Shown one piece after another: positions 31,036-40,180 of a stretch of DNA of 64,000 nucleotides. Source of the stretch: Symbiodinium sp. CCMP2592 (taxonomy: Eukaryota > Sar > Dinophyceae > Suessiales > Symbiodiniaceae); the NCBI GenBank assembly GCA_905221615.1, contig CAJNDT010003223.1, positions 620,001 through 684,000 on the forward strand, given 5' to 3'. A program made the position numbers and the translations under genes. Each line of letters begins with the position of its first letter. The first letter of the stretch is position 1. The notes beneath the pieces were generated by a model. It was not told the DNA's origin and ran no database searches. It was given only the letters and a program-made list of their open reading frames with translations.

Positions 31036-33577
31036 TTAATTACTATCGCTTTTATGTCCTTTACCTTTACCCTTCAACTTCCTCACTTCTTTCTTTAAAT
31101 CATCTATTTCATTAAACGCAGATTGTAAAGCAGACCACAAAATAGGAACACACATACTGTAATCAAATTTTAAATAGCCATCTCTTCCCTCTTTAACAAC
31201 ATTTCCCCATTCTGGTGGCATCTTATCGGTTAAAAAATCATTGGCAACCATACCCACGCAAGGCCTGTCGCCGTATTTTTCTTTATCAATGAATTTGTAT
31301 GTTTTTGGTTTGATATACTTTACCATCTCAACGGCTTTCTTTGAATTGATTTCTTTTATACCCTCTTTCAATCTTTTATCAGAACTGGGTGCTATACCAC
31401 CCGTATAACTAATATCACCGATAACATCAATACCACCATCATTAACAGTTAATACATTTTCCTATTTCAATTATTGTATCTCCGTTTGTGTCTGGGTTTC
31501 TAAAAAATATTTGGTCTATTGGCCCCGCTAATTGAGTATGTGTGATACTTGCTTTTTCAAAGAAATTGACAGAACTACCTAATACTCTAAATTCTGGTGT
31601 TCCTGTTGCTCCAATATCTACATCAAAATCTCCCTCTGATGTTAATTTGCCTATTGTATTAACTGTATCATTAAAAACTGTTGCTTTATTTAATGTTATA
31701 CCATTAGTATCGTTTAAATTTATAAAAATATCTGATGATGTCGGGTCAATGCTTCTATTGCTTTGAATACAAAAATTTTGTTCTATGGTAGCAATATGAT
31801 TTAATGAAAAATTTGCGTTTGACTGTTGATATATTCTTCCTCTGCTACTAATTAATATATTATTTTGAAATGTATTATCAGTTCCATTAAATACACAATT
31901 ACCCCCAAAATTAGCACTGCCACCTCCCGCAACATTTAGTCGTGTTGCTCCTCCTGCTATTGCTCCAATTCCTAAATTATTACAATATACTGCTCCTCCT
32001 GCTGTTGCTGTATTCAATAATAATAATGATTGACTATCGTTGCTTGTATTGTAAGCATTAATATTAAATGAATGCATTCTTATATATCCTTGTGCGTTTT
32101 TAACTTGTAAAACTGGCGATGCATCTGTTGTATTTTTGAATACTTCAATACCATTATTATTTGTTGCTGTTATTGTATCTCCGTTCATTGTAATATTATT
32201 ATCTACTTCTAAACTATCAACTTTTGTAGCACCTCCTACACTTAAAACATATCCGCTTTCATTTGCTTTACCTATTCCTACTTCTGCACTTGTTAAACTT
32301 CCTAACCTCATTCTGTTGGAATTATTAACTGCTGAATTATCATTCAAAATCATTATATTACCATCTTCTGTATTGGCATTAGTGCATTTTAGATTATTAT
32401 TAACATATATCCGTTGTGCTGTCCCGTCTCTAATTCTTAATGTTGGGTCTGAATTATTTGATATTCTCCATAATGAAATCCCGTTTGTAGATATTGGTAA
32501 TAATATTGTGTCATTATTAAATGATACAGCACCATTAATAAATAATTGTTTGAAAAATGTTGTTCCGTTTGTTGTGTTATTACATTCTATATAAGTGTTT
32601 GTATCAGTGTCGTCATTAGTTCCGTTAATTAATCTTATAGCACTTGCTGTTTCATTTATAGACAAATCTAATGAAATATTAGATTTTGTAGCATTTGTGT
32701 ATCTTTCAATACTTGTATTACTATCTACTAATTCAATAGGATTACTAACACCACCACCGCCACTTACTCCTGCTATTAATCCATCAACCTCGCCTTTATT
32801 ATAATAATTAGTTGCTAATTGACTATTAGTTTGGTAGTTTGTCGTTAGTGTTGCTGTTGTTGCGTATGGTGCTAATGCTGTATTATCAATCCAGTTATTG
32901 GCATCAATCTGTGCCTTTGTGTAATAATCTGTATCCAGTTGTGTATTATTTTTATAATTTGTTGTTAGGGTTGCTGTTGTTGCGTATGGTGCTAATGCTG
33001 TTGCATCAATCCAGTTATTAGCGTCAATTTCGCTTTTATTGTAATATGATGTTCCTATTTGTGTAGATGTTAAATAATCATTTGTTAATGTAGAAGTTAA
33101 AGCATAAGGTGCTAATGCTGTATTATCAATCCAGTTATTAGCGTCAATTTCGGTTTTATTGTAATAATTTGTTCCTAATTGCGTGTTAGTTTGATAGTTA
33201 TTAGTTAAATTAGTATTAATGGAATTTATAGCATTAAAATTAGTAAGTGCTTTTCCATCAACAACGGCAACAGCATTATCAACTTCTGTTTTATTGTAAA
33301 AATTAACATTTAGTTGTGCTGTTGTTTGAAAATTATTAGCAAGATTATTATTAATATCAGTATTTACTAAATTCTGCCCATCATTAACTGCTATGATTGG
33401 ATTTACTGCATCATCTAGTTGTTGCTGTGTTATTCCACCTCCTCCATTACCTACATTAATATTTGATATTTCATTATCAACATAATTTATTGTGGCGTAT
33501 AAAGAACTTATATCAGTTCCATTAACAACAATATTATTTGCTGATACTGTGTTAGTGTTATTCAAAGTTAGTGTCAT
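31036..33577 (-). pseudogene. Long fibre protein with C-terminal S74 chaperone domain, frameshifted
   Basis: The first frame (31442-33577, 711 residues) has tail-fibre-like YYNKTEID / DANNWIDNTALAPYA repeats of about 40 residues (120-bp DNA period near 32880-33170), then Asn/Thr-rich beta-repeat sequence. It ends abruptly at TAA. The next frame continues without a start as SDKRLKEGIKEINSKKAVEM and so on to 31036, a peptidase S74 (intramolecular chaperone) domain that normally trims itself off trimeric fibres. One surplus A in an A4 run (TTTT at 31457-31460 on +) separates the frames; without it the protein would be about 846 residues. A TCTA lies 12 nt before the ATG (33590-33593). The likely role is host attachment. 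Confidence 0.85.
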
Positions 33578-33616
33578 TATAATGATAATTAGATAAATTA
33601 TTATTAGAATGTTTAA

Positions 33617-35038
33617 TTAATCGAACACTTTCAAACCTAAATCCTTAATTTCAATCACCTGTTCTGAAAGCATCGTGATGAACATCTCATCTGGCATATC
33701 ATCAACTGGAACACTTGCTCCTGCTGGTTTAACTCTAATTAACATTTGCTGACCAGCGCGAGTATTAATTCCTGTATAGCTACTATCTGGCACTTTTTCA
33801 AAAGAAAAGCCAAAAATAAATTGTCTATCACGATATTGCTTAAAATCAATTGAAATACTGTGTTGATGAAATACCGGAAGGTTTAAAGCTTTTCGTAAAT
33901 GATAGAAGCACTGAGTTAGTGAATTACAAGGATATTCTGGATACAATTTAGAACCCAATTGAATTTGAAACTCTAAGTCTTTATTAACATCATAAATACC
34001 TTGTGCTGCACTGTCGTGAGATTGATGAGGATGATAAAACCGACAGAAACGCTTATTTGCATATTCATATCCTAAACTTGGGTCATCTGTTCTATAAAAG
34101 GTGATAAAAGAAGCAACTAATTTAGAAACGGAACGAACAACTGGAACATTAATATCGGTATAACCTGCTACTGATTGTGATTGAGTAATATATGTTGTAT
34201 AGGTAATTGGTAATCCCTTACCTTCTAATAAATGTTTGACATATTCGTTGTTTAAATTATTATCAAGCGTACAAATATCACAAGATACAAAGGCGTTATT
34301 AAGTTCAAACAGTGTTGAAGTGTTTGAAACATTACCACCAGGTAGTGCCACATCAGTTGTAAAACGGTCTCCTATTGCGTTTGCCTCAGTGTTGTCATCA
34401 GGATTGATAATACAATCAGTATCACTATTTACAAGTTCAAGTTCAATAGTCAAATTACCCATATATTTTAATGGCAAATATTTGAATTGAGAGAATAAAC
34501 CACATAGTGGTTTAAATCCTACTGTCATTTGATTTTTAAAACCAGGGCAGTTTGTGCCATTTACTTCATAAGTTAAAACAGCACCCGCATTATTAATTAA
34601 TGTTTTAACTTCATCGTCATACCTATAACCGAAACCTTCATTTGCTTAGTCTTTTCGCGCTCCCTGAGACATTAACTTAGAAAACATCTGATGAACACGA
34701 TTGTAATTGTCAAAATCTTCAACAACCTGATTACCAGCGATAATTCGCATTCGTCTAAAAAATGAATAAGGAGGTGCTAATGGTCGTAATTTTCGGTTAA
34801 GGTCTTGGTCTAAATTTTGAACTGTAAAGAAGACACGCACACTTTGAGGGTCTAACCATCCGTTGTCTTCGGTGTTTAATGAAAATTTTAATACACGGTT
34901 CTCTGATGTAGGCTTATACACATTTGAACCTGACGGGTAAAATCTTACGCTTCTTCTATCAGTAATATAACTTGCTCCTTTGTTTAATTTGAATGAGAGA
35001 TTATCAACGAGAATATCTTCCGGGCTGAACGATTCCAT
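33617..35038 (-). pseudogene. MCP: Major capsid protein (double jelly roll), interrupted by one in-frame TAA
   Basis: The N-terminal part (34646-35038, 130 residues, starting MESFSPEDILVDNLSFKLNK) and the C-terminal part (33617 to 34645) are in the same frame, separated only by TAA at 34646-34648 just after SQGARKD. Between the stop and the next Met the frame is open and protein-like. The full span is 474 codons, normal for a PLV capsid protein. FFRRMRIIAGNQVVEDFDNY in the first half and GFSFEKVPDSSYTGIN in the second fit capsid jelly-roll strands. A TCTA lies 18 nt before the ATG. Order relative to lipase-like and minor capsid genes supports the call. A substitution-type stop is less easily explained by homopolymer error than the frameshifts; readthrough is possible but unsupported. 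Confidence 0.85.
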
Positions 35039-35092
35039 AATTATATATAACTAACATAGATAATTTAATTAAATATAATTATTAAATTATAT

Positions 35093-35284
35093 TTAATCAA
35101 ATAGTTTAAAATTATATGAATTTTCTTTAATATTTTTCTTTTTGTTCTTAACATCTTTTACTATGTCATTTCCCTCATTATCTTCTACTAATTTCCTTAT
35201 TTCTTCATAACTGTTCTGCTTAAACTTTTTATCTGGTTTTGGTTTCTCTAACTTTTCATAACTACTAGACTTATAAGAAAACAT
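35093..35284 (-). CDS. Small basic hypothetical protein in the capsid module
   Basis: 63 residues, Lys-rich (KLEKPKPDKKFKQNSYEEIR and DVKNKKKNIKENSYNF), no domain recognised. A clear TCTAATAATATT late-type motif lies 13 nt before the ATG (35298-35301). It sits between capsid and lipase-like genes, so a minor virion or assembly role is plausible. Confidence 0.65.
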   Translation of the reverse strand: MFSYKSSSYEKLEKPKPDKKFKQNSYEEIRKLVEDNEGNDIVKDVKNKKKNIKENSYNFKLFD

Positions 35285-35305
35285 ATATTAATATTATTAG
35301 ATTAT

Positions 35306-35947
35306 TTAATCAAACTGTTGCATAAATTCCTCTTGTGTTATAGGTATATTTCCTTCTTTATTATGGACATTGCCTATGTCTTGATACGAATGATTTTGTA
35401 AAGGGTTTAAAGTACCCCTGTTTAATGTTAAACTGCCTTTATCGAAAGCGCTAACAGGGTCTCCGGCTTTTCTTATTCGTAAATTAGTTCCTGTATCTTC
35501 TGGTTGTTGTCCTGATATAAAAGGAGAACCATAACTGCGACTACGAAAAATATTACCATAATCATTATTAATTTGTTGTCCCACCGCTGAACCTAAACTA
35601 TGTGAAATAATATCCGTAATACCGTAATGGTTTTTACCGTCAATTTCAATAGCATCGTCTTGAATGAATTTATCAACATCTTTGTATCTTTTTGTGTTTC
35701 GTGTCTGATAGAGTGGTAATTTAAGGTCGTCCCAAAAATCAATGGGGTCTTTTGTTCCTGCTATATACAACTGACTACCATTTCTATAAATCCTGTCTGG
35801 GCTTTCATAGGCGCGACGGAGGCCTTGCGTATCTGTTAGAAAAGACCAATTACCTGCTAATTCTTCTCTAACTTCATTTTGTATTTTACTTCTTGTGTCA
35901 GGTAGTTCATACATTTGTCCTTCATTTTTTCTTTTGTTTCTATGCAT
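35306..35947 (-). CDS. Lipase-like alpha/beta hydrolase (class 3 lipase type)
   Basis: 213 residues. The region IAGTKDPIDFWDDL (62-75) resembles the FRGT...DW..DL segment of class 3 lipases. SHSLG holds the nucleophile Ser117 in the GxSxG-type elbow (first Gly replaced by Ser), SYGSPFISG matches the family GSPRVG strand, and Asp163 (AGDPVSAF) and His186 (NPLQNHSYQDIG) complete a triad in the right order. It lies inside the capsid gene block, so it may be a virion enzyme that opens host membranes during entry. No TCTA lies at the usual distance. Assignment is by motif reading only. Confidence 0.68.
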   Translation of the reverse strand: MHRNKRKNEGQMYELPDTRSKIQNEVREELAGNWSFLTDTQGLRRAYESPDRIYRNGSQLYIAGTKDPIDFWDDLKLPLYQTRNTKRYKDVDKFIQDDAIEIDGKNHYGITDIISHSLGSAVGQQINNDYGNIFRSRSYGSPFISGQQPEDTGTNLRIRKAGDPVSAFDKGSLTLNRGTLNPLQNHSYQDIGNVHNKEGNIPITQEEFMQQFD

Positions 35948-35988
35948 GAAAAAGAACTTATAAATTAATTTATCTAATTAATATTATA

Positions 35989-36834
35989 ATGCTCAAATTT
36001 AAGAAAATATATATTGATAGTAGTTATAAAGTCAGTGGCACTTCATCCAATTTTACTATTGATTTGCCTGAAACAGTGCAGTTAGAAGAAAATACAAAAT
36101 GTATAATACACGAGGTAAGTATCCCCCATTCGTGGTTTTCTATTCAACAAGGGTTTAATGATAACCTTTACTTCTTTCAATTAGACCCTAACGGTGTTAA
36201 TCCTGACATAATTGATTATCGCATCTTTTCTATTGATGAGGGTAATTATTCGGGCGCTGAACTTGCTGACCGGATACAATTTTGGTTAAATGATTATTTT
36301 GATACAAGAAATCCTGATGTTGTTAGGACGGATACTTATACAGTTTCATATAATGCTAAAACTAATAAAATAACCATAGCAGTTAATTATGCTAATCTTA
36401 TCTTTAATGTTTTTACAGAAGCAGAGGTAATAGCAAACCAAAACGAATTCACAGGCATTGATGTTAGTAATTTACATTCAATCAATAAAGTTTTGAATAT
36501 AGTGGATACATCACCTACTCACGGTATTGCCTTACCTTTCGTGTCAGGCTTTGTTGATTTGATACCGGTTAAAAATCTTTACTTACACTGTAATGAAATA
36601 AGCAACTACAACCAATTAACCGTAGCAGGTAATTCATCAATAATAAAGAAAATAAATGTATCAGTCCCCTGTTTAGGAATTATACAAGACAACCAAATAA
36701 ACGATTTTGATAATGTAGATTGTAGCGGAAAAATTCTACGAAGGTTGAACTTTCGTTTTAGTGATGAATTCAATAAGACGGTCAATTTCAATAATGTTGA
36801 ATGCTCTTTCAGTTTAACTTTTTTCAGGGATTAA
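35989..36834 (+). CDS. mCP: Minor capsid protein (penton, single jelly roll)
   Basis: 281 residues. Reads KKIYIDSSYKVSGTSSNFTI then a signature segment CIIHEVSIPHSWFSIQQGFN typical of PLV/virophage minor capsid proteins, and a beta-rich remainder ending FNNVECSFSLTFFRD. It forms the capsid vertices with the major capsid protein. It is divergent from the lipase-like gene across a 41-bp spacer. TCTA at 35973-35976, 12 nt before the ATG. Hallmark gene; length normal. Confidence 0.88.
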   Translation: MLKFKKIYIDSSYKVSGTSSNFTIDLPETVQLEENTKCIIHEVSIPHSWFSIQQGFNDNLYFFQLDPNGVNPDIIDYRIFSIDEGNYSGAELADRIQFWLNDYFDTRNPDVVRTDTYTVSYNAKTNKITIAVNYANLIFNVFTEAEVIANQNEFTGIDVSNLHSINKVLNIVDTSPTHGIALPFVSGFVDLIPVKNLYLHCNEISNYNQLTVAGNSSIIKKINVSVPCLGIIQDNQINDFDNVDCSGKILRRLNFRFSDEFNKTVNFNNVECSFSLTFFRD

Positions 36835-36871
36835 TAAATATCTAATTAGAAAATTATAGACTATATTAATA

Positions 36872-37582
36872 ATGAGCAGTGAAGCAGTTGAGGAGGTTAA
36901 GAATGAAGAAGTTGCTGAAATAGATACTAATGAAGTAATTGAAGACGCCTCGCCAGAGGCTCGCGAGCTTCGCGACACCAACGAAGAACAACCCACAGAA
37001 CAAACCAAACAAGAAGAGACAATAACAACCCCCGTTGAAGAAATCAAAGAAGAGACACAACCAACAGAAAAAACAAAACCGAAAGCACCGCCAAAGAAAT
37101 TAGCGAGAACAGTTAAAGTTGTTGAGTTAGCAGAGTGTGAGCATTGCTTGAAGAAAATGTTGCCTAAATCATTAAAGAACACGCACCCTCATTACTGTAA
37201 GGGACAACCAACCGAAACATTACCAGTAAATAAGCAGAAGGCAAGTTATGGGTCAAAGGTTGAACAAAAACTAAGAAAAGAAATTGAAGAAGAGATGAAG
37301 AAGAAATATGAGAACAAAGAAAACTATAAAAACGCTCAAAATGTAAAGAATGAAGTTGTGCAATATTCTGAGCCTATTGAAGGCGCGAATGCTCGCGAGG
37401 CTGTGCCAAGTGTGCCAAGTGTGCCAAGTGTGCCAAGTGTGCCAAGCGTGCCAAGTGTTCCAAGTGTTCCAAAGCAATTAACAGCAAGAGAATTATTAGA
37501 GGCATCTTATAATGAAATAAGAAAAGCAAAGCGTGAAGCACACATTGAAAAAATAAACAGTTTTAAATCAAAGATGTTTTAA
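36872..37582 (+). CDS. Acidic protein with C2HC-type finger and SVP repeats
   Basis: 236 residues. The N-terminal 75 residues are Glu/Thr/Pro-rich and probably disordered. A compact C-x2-C-x12-H-x3-C motif lies at Cys89, Cys92, His105, Cys109. A Lys/Glu coiled coil follows, then about seven tandem Ser-Val-Pro units encoded by a GTGCCAAGT array (37403-37470) that is prone to length change, and a basic C-terminus. TCTA lies 27 nt upstream (36841-36844). A DNA- or capsid-binding structural role is a guess. Confidence 0.7.
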   Translation: MSSEAVEEVKNEEVAEIDTNEVIEDASPEARELRDTNEEQPTEQTKQEETITTPVEEIKEETQPTEKTKPKAPPKKLARTVKVVELAECEHCLKKMLPKSLKNTHPHYCKGQPTETLPVNKQKASYGSKVEQKLRKEIEEEMKKKYENKENYKNAQNVKNEVVQYSEPIEGANAREAVPSVPSVPSVPSVPSVPSVPSVPKQLTARELLEASYNEIRKAKREAHIEKINSFKSKMF

Positions 37583-37597
37583 TATAAATATACTTAT

Positions 37598-37960
37598 ATG
37601 AAGAATAATATTGAAAGGGCAGAAATAGTAAGAAATGAGTTATTAAAGATGAAAACATTTGACACAGATGAGAAATGTAGCATAATTCAAAATTACGTTA
37701 TTCATTATTTAATAAATGTGAAGGGTTATAATTATAATGATGAACTTATAAAACAATTAATCGTGTTGCAAGCGTGTATTAGCACGGAAAGACCTGTTCC
37801 AAAACAACTAGAACCACTATTCGAACTGAAAGAGCATTTAAACAATAATCGGTATAAATTCCTTGATGAAGAAACTGTAAAAGTGTTTCTTGATGACATT
37901 GAAAAATATGTTGTTGATTTTCCAGAAGATATTGTTGAGACTATGAAGTCCAATAAGTAA
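37598..37960 (+). CDS. Hypothetical PLV protein
   Basis: 120 residues, soluble and helical (KNNIERAEIVRNELLKMKTF; ETVKVFLDDIEKYVVDFPED), no cysteine motif or membrane segment, no family recognised. It is packed 15 nt behind the C2HC protein and lacks its own TCTA, so it may be co-transcribed with its upstream neighbour. Confidence 0.7.
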   Translation: MKNNIERAEIVRNELLKMKTFDTDEKCSIIQNYVIHYLINVKGYNYNDELIKQLIVLQACISTERPVPKQLEPLFELKEHLNNNRYKFLDEETVKVFLDDIEKYVVDFPEDIVETMKSNK

Positions 37961-37997
37961 TTATTAATATTATTTTAATCTAAATAATATTAATAGT

Positions 37998-38318
37998 ATG
38001 AGTATGTTTAAAAGCAAACCAGAGTTCAAAAGAATGCCACAGGTTCAACAATACTATGACATAGAGGATACTTTCGGTGTTGCCTCGCGAAGGAAACAAA
38101 TGGAAGAGATGAAAATGAGAATTGAAGACGCAGAGAATAGAGCAAAAAACATTAGGTTGAGGAATGATTGGGTGCAACATCAAAAGAAATCACTATATCA
38201 AGGTCAGTTAGATGATATTAATAGGCAGTTAGAGCGACCTATGATGCCAGTTAGGACGAAAGAGGAACTGTTTAAGAAACAACAAGAACTGAAAAATATA
38301 ATGGCAATTTTAGTTTGA
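37998..38318 (+). CDS. Coiled-coil hypothetical protein
   Basis: 106 residues, mostly charged helix (RRKQMEEMKMRIEDAENRAK; KKQQELKNIMAILV). TCTA at 37979-37982, 15 nt before the ATG, places it in the late-type set. Possible scaffold or minor virion protein; no family recognised. Confidence 0.7.
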   Translation: MSMFKSKPEFKRMPQVQQYYDIEDTFGVASRRKQMEEMKMRIEDAENRAKNIRLRNDWVQHQKKSLYQGQLDDINRQLERPMMPVRTKEELFKKQQELKNIMAILV

Positions 38319-38363
38319 TTTTAATTTAAATTAAAAAATTAAAATCTAACTTATTTTTATAAT

Positions 38364-39071
38364 ATGATTAAAACATTGAAAGCAGAGTTAAATTTGAGAC
38401 CAACTTATGATGAAATGATAGGAATGATACAGGAAGCCGATAAAGAAAACCGACCGCCCATTGAAAAAATAATTGATAGAAGAGCAACATTATTTCGTAA
38501 TAACCAGTTCGGCAGTCAGTTTGATAATATTGATTTTCTGGGGTTGAAGAAGCAAGAAGAAGACAGGGCAAAAGAAGCAGTGAGACAGGCACAATTAAGA
38601 CAAGCAGGAACAATGGCAGGAGCATCAACAGCGTCATCATCAATTCCAGCCACAGGTTTTATAACACCTTCGGCAGTTTATGATGTAGATGACGCGGATG
38701 AAATGACCAGCAAGGAAGCACTGAGAATTAGGACAGAAATGGAAAGATATTTACAAAGACAACGAGAAGCACAACAAGCAACATTAACAGAAATGATGGA
38801 GAATTTAGATGATGTTCATAGACAGTCTTTACCTGCTGGTGTTGAATTTCACAGAATGCATAGTGAAGATGAAGTGCCAGAAGATGCGAGACCTATGAGT
38901 CAAGTCATCCCGCAAGACCAACCAAGTTCGTCATCAAGTGGAATAGTCCCTTCGCAACCAACATCATCCAGCACAGCAAAAGACATTCTTGTAAGTGGAG
39001 CAAAAGCGGGTGTAGAAACATTAGCAAAAGCAGGAGCAACGGCATTAGCAAAATCATTTTTACCAGTATAA
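38364..39071 (+). CDS. Hypothetical late-type protein with Ala/Lys-rich C-terminal helix
   Basis: 235 residues. The N-terminus is helical (EMIGMIQEADKENRPPIEKI), the middle Ser/Thr/Pro-rich (ASTASSSIPATGFITPSA), then a coiled coil and a second Ser-rich linker, ending in an amphipathic or weakly hydrophobic helix (KAGVETLAKAGATALAKSFL). Such a tail is reminiscent of membrane-active virion peptides, but no homologue is recalled. TCTA at 38345-38348, 15 nt before the ATG. Confidence 0.68.
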   Translation: MIKTLKAELNLRPTYDEMIGMIQEADKENRPPIEKIIDRRATLFRNNQFGSQFDNIDFLGLKKQEEDRAKEAVRQAQLRQAGTMAGASTASSSIPATGFITPSAVYDVDDADEMTSKEALRIRTEMERYLQRQREAQQATLTEMMENLDDVHRQSLPAGVEFHRMHSEDEVPEDARPMSQVIPQDQPSSSSSGIVPSQPTSSSTAKDILVSGAKAGVETLAKAGATALAKSFLPV

Positions 39072-39090
39072 AAATCTAAGTATTTAATAT

Positions 39091-39788
39091 ATGTTAAGAT
39101 TACGCCCCACTTTTGAACAAATTGAAAAGGAAGCAAGAACACACAGATTAAAATATTACCAGAAAAGCAAAAAAGAACACAGCAAGGGATATTATTAGAA
39201 GATGTTGATTTTAATGAGTTTGATTTACGCAAATATGATATAAGAAACCCTAACAAAGCAACACAAACGGATATGTTTAACGTGCCGAGTAATTATTCAA
39301 GTGCTTCATCAAATAGAAGTGTTAAAACAGGAATAGAAGGCAATGAAGATAAACCACACGATAGGCAAGTGTCTGTTTCAACAGGGGAGAGTATGGATGA
39401 TGTAAGATACAGAACCAGAATGTCAATAGCAGACGATTTAGCAACAATGGCAAGAGTAGGAGGAAACATAATGTATTATACAGGACAGGGAATAGGACAA
39501 GGTATAGGTATGGCAATTGATGCTTATAATTGGTGGAATGAAGAAGATGGTGATGACGCAGTAGCCTCATCAGGGCAAAGCCGTGATGACCCTGAGCCAC
39601 CCATTAATGAAGCAGTATTTACACGAACACAAGGGTTAATGAGGAGAGGGGCAAGTCGGAGTCGCTCACAATCACCAGAACAAGAAGAAGAGGAACAGGC
39701 AAGTGGAAGTAATCAACCAATGAGATTATTAAGAAGAGGCGCAAGTCGCTCACGCAGTAGCACTCCTCCAAAGAAAAGTAAAAAATAA
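39091..39788 (+). pseudogene. SR-rich virion-type protein, frameshifted
   Basis: ATG at 39091 opens MLRLRPTFEQIEKEARTHRL and runs to a stop in YYQKSKKEHSKGYY. The shifted frame carries on coherently (GILLEDVDFNEFDLRKYD) into the 171-residue frame with ATG at 39273, a Gly-rich hydrophobic segment (GGNIMYYTGQGIGQGIGMAI) and two RRGASRSRS boxes plus a basic KKSKK tail. An A4 run at 39150-39153 that would need one more A separates the frames; the restored length would be about 232 residues. TCTA at 39075-39078, 12 nt before the upstream ATG, supports that ATG as the true start. Basic SR tails suggest nucleic-acid binding (inference). Confidence 0.65.
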
Positions 39789-39820
39789 TTCATTATTTAT
39801 TTAAGTAATGAAGTATTTGT

Positions 39821-40069
39821 TCATTTCTTAATCGGCACTTCGGCATTTACATACATAGGCTGTTGTTTGTTTTCGGCGGATTTCCCTGTCTTGGTATAGT
39901 ATCGGTTCTTTTCACGCTGTCGCCTTTTCTCCATATAATCGGGTTCGTTTCGCTTCCTCATTTCGTAAAATAGTTTATTGTACAGCGACAATTGTTCCCT
40001 CACCTGTTCAAAGGTAAGGGTGTTCAACAGTTCATCAATAACGTCGTTGGAAATTTTTGCACTTGACAT
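39821..40069 (-). CDS. Small basic helical protein, early-type promoter
   Basis: 82 residues: MSSAKISNDVIDELLNTLTF followed by a basic helix (MRKRNEPDYMEKRRQREKNR) and a short tail. It is divergent from the polymerase-helicase gene. TTAAAGAC on the minus strand (40098-40105 on +) ends 28 nt before the ATG, the same spacing as at the 203- and 101-residue genes. Possible DNA-binding accessory or terminal-protein candidate; unproven. Confidence 0.7.
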   Translation of the reverse strand: MSSAKISNDVIDELLNTLTFEQVREQLSLYNKLFYEMRKRNEPDYMEKRRQREKNRYYTKTGKSAENKQQPMYVNAEVPIKK

Positions 40070-40097
40070 TTCTTATGTTAAATATATACGGAAATAT

Positions 40098-40147
40098 GTC
40101 TTTAAGTCATTTTTTAAAGCGATGTATGGACAAACTCTTTTAAAGAC
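40098..40147. promoter_or_regulatory. Divergent early-type promoter pair (inverted TTAAAGAC)
   Basis: GTCTTTAA at 40098-40105 (serving the minus-strand 82-residue gene) and TTAAAGAC at 40140-40147 (serving the + strand polymerase-helicase) form an inverted pair in one intergenic region. The + motif lies 33 nt before the ATG at 40181. Confidence 0.65.
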
Positions 40148-40180
40148 TTGAAAACTTATAATTATAATATCAGTAAATTT

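Larger units (their letters stand above)
29967..39078. promoter_or_regulatory. Late-type TCTA promoter motif set
   Basis: Ten sites, in AT-rich context, with distance to the ATG: 29967 (ATPase, 13 nt), 29798 (127-residue gene, minus, 10), 33590 (fibre, minus, 12), 35057 (major capsid, minus, 18), 35298 (63-residue gene, minus, 13), 35973 (minor capsid, 12), 36841 (C2HC protein, 27), 37979 (15), 38345 (15), 39075 (12). Absent before polymerase-helicase, integrase and the early-type small genes. Confidence 0.7.

Noticed and set aside
31542..33021. Several hydrophobic + strand frames opposite the fibre gene
   Set aside because: Shadows of the Asn/Thr-rich fibre repeats on the minus strand.
34646..34648. 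Reassigned TAA codon in the virus
   Set aside because: All other viral genes end at TAA, TAG or TGA without further in-frame stops, so a single nonsense change is simpler.
37403..37470. CRISPR-like short repeat array
   Set aside because: Contiguous 9-bp units inside a coding frame (Ser-Val-Pro), no spacers.
40148..40180. TTG start for the polymerase-helicase and similarly TTG at 29963 for the ATPase
   Set aside because: ATG codons lie 33 and 21 nt downstream, with promoter motifs at consistent distance; non-ATG starts are unlikely in a eukaryotic virus.
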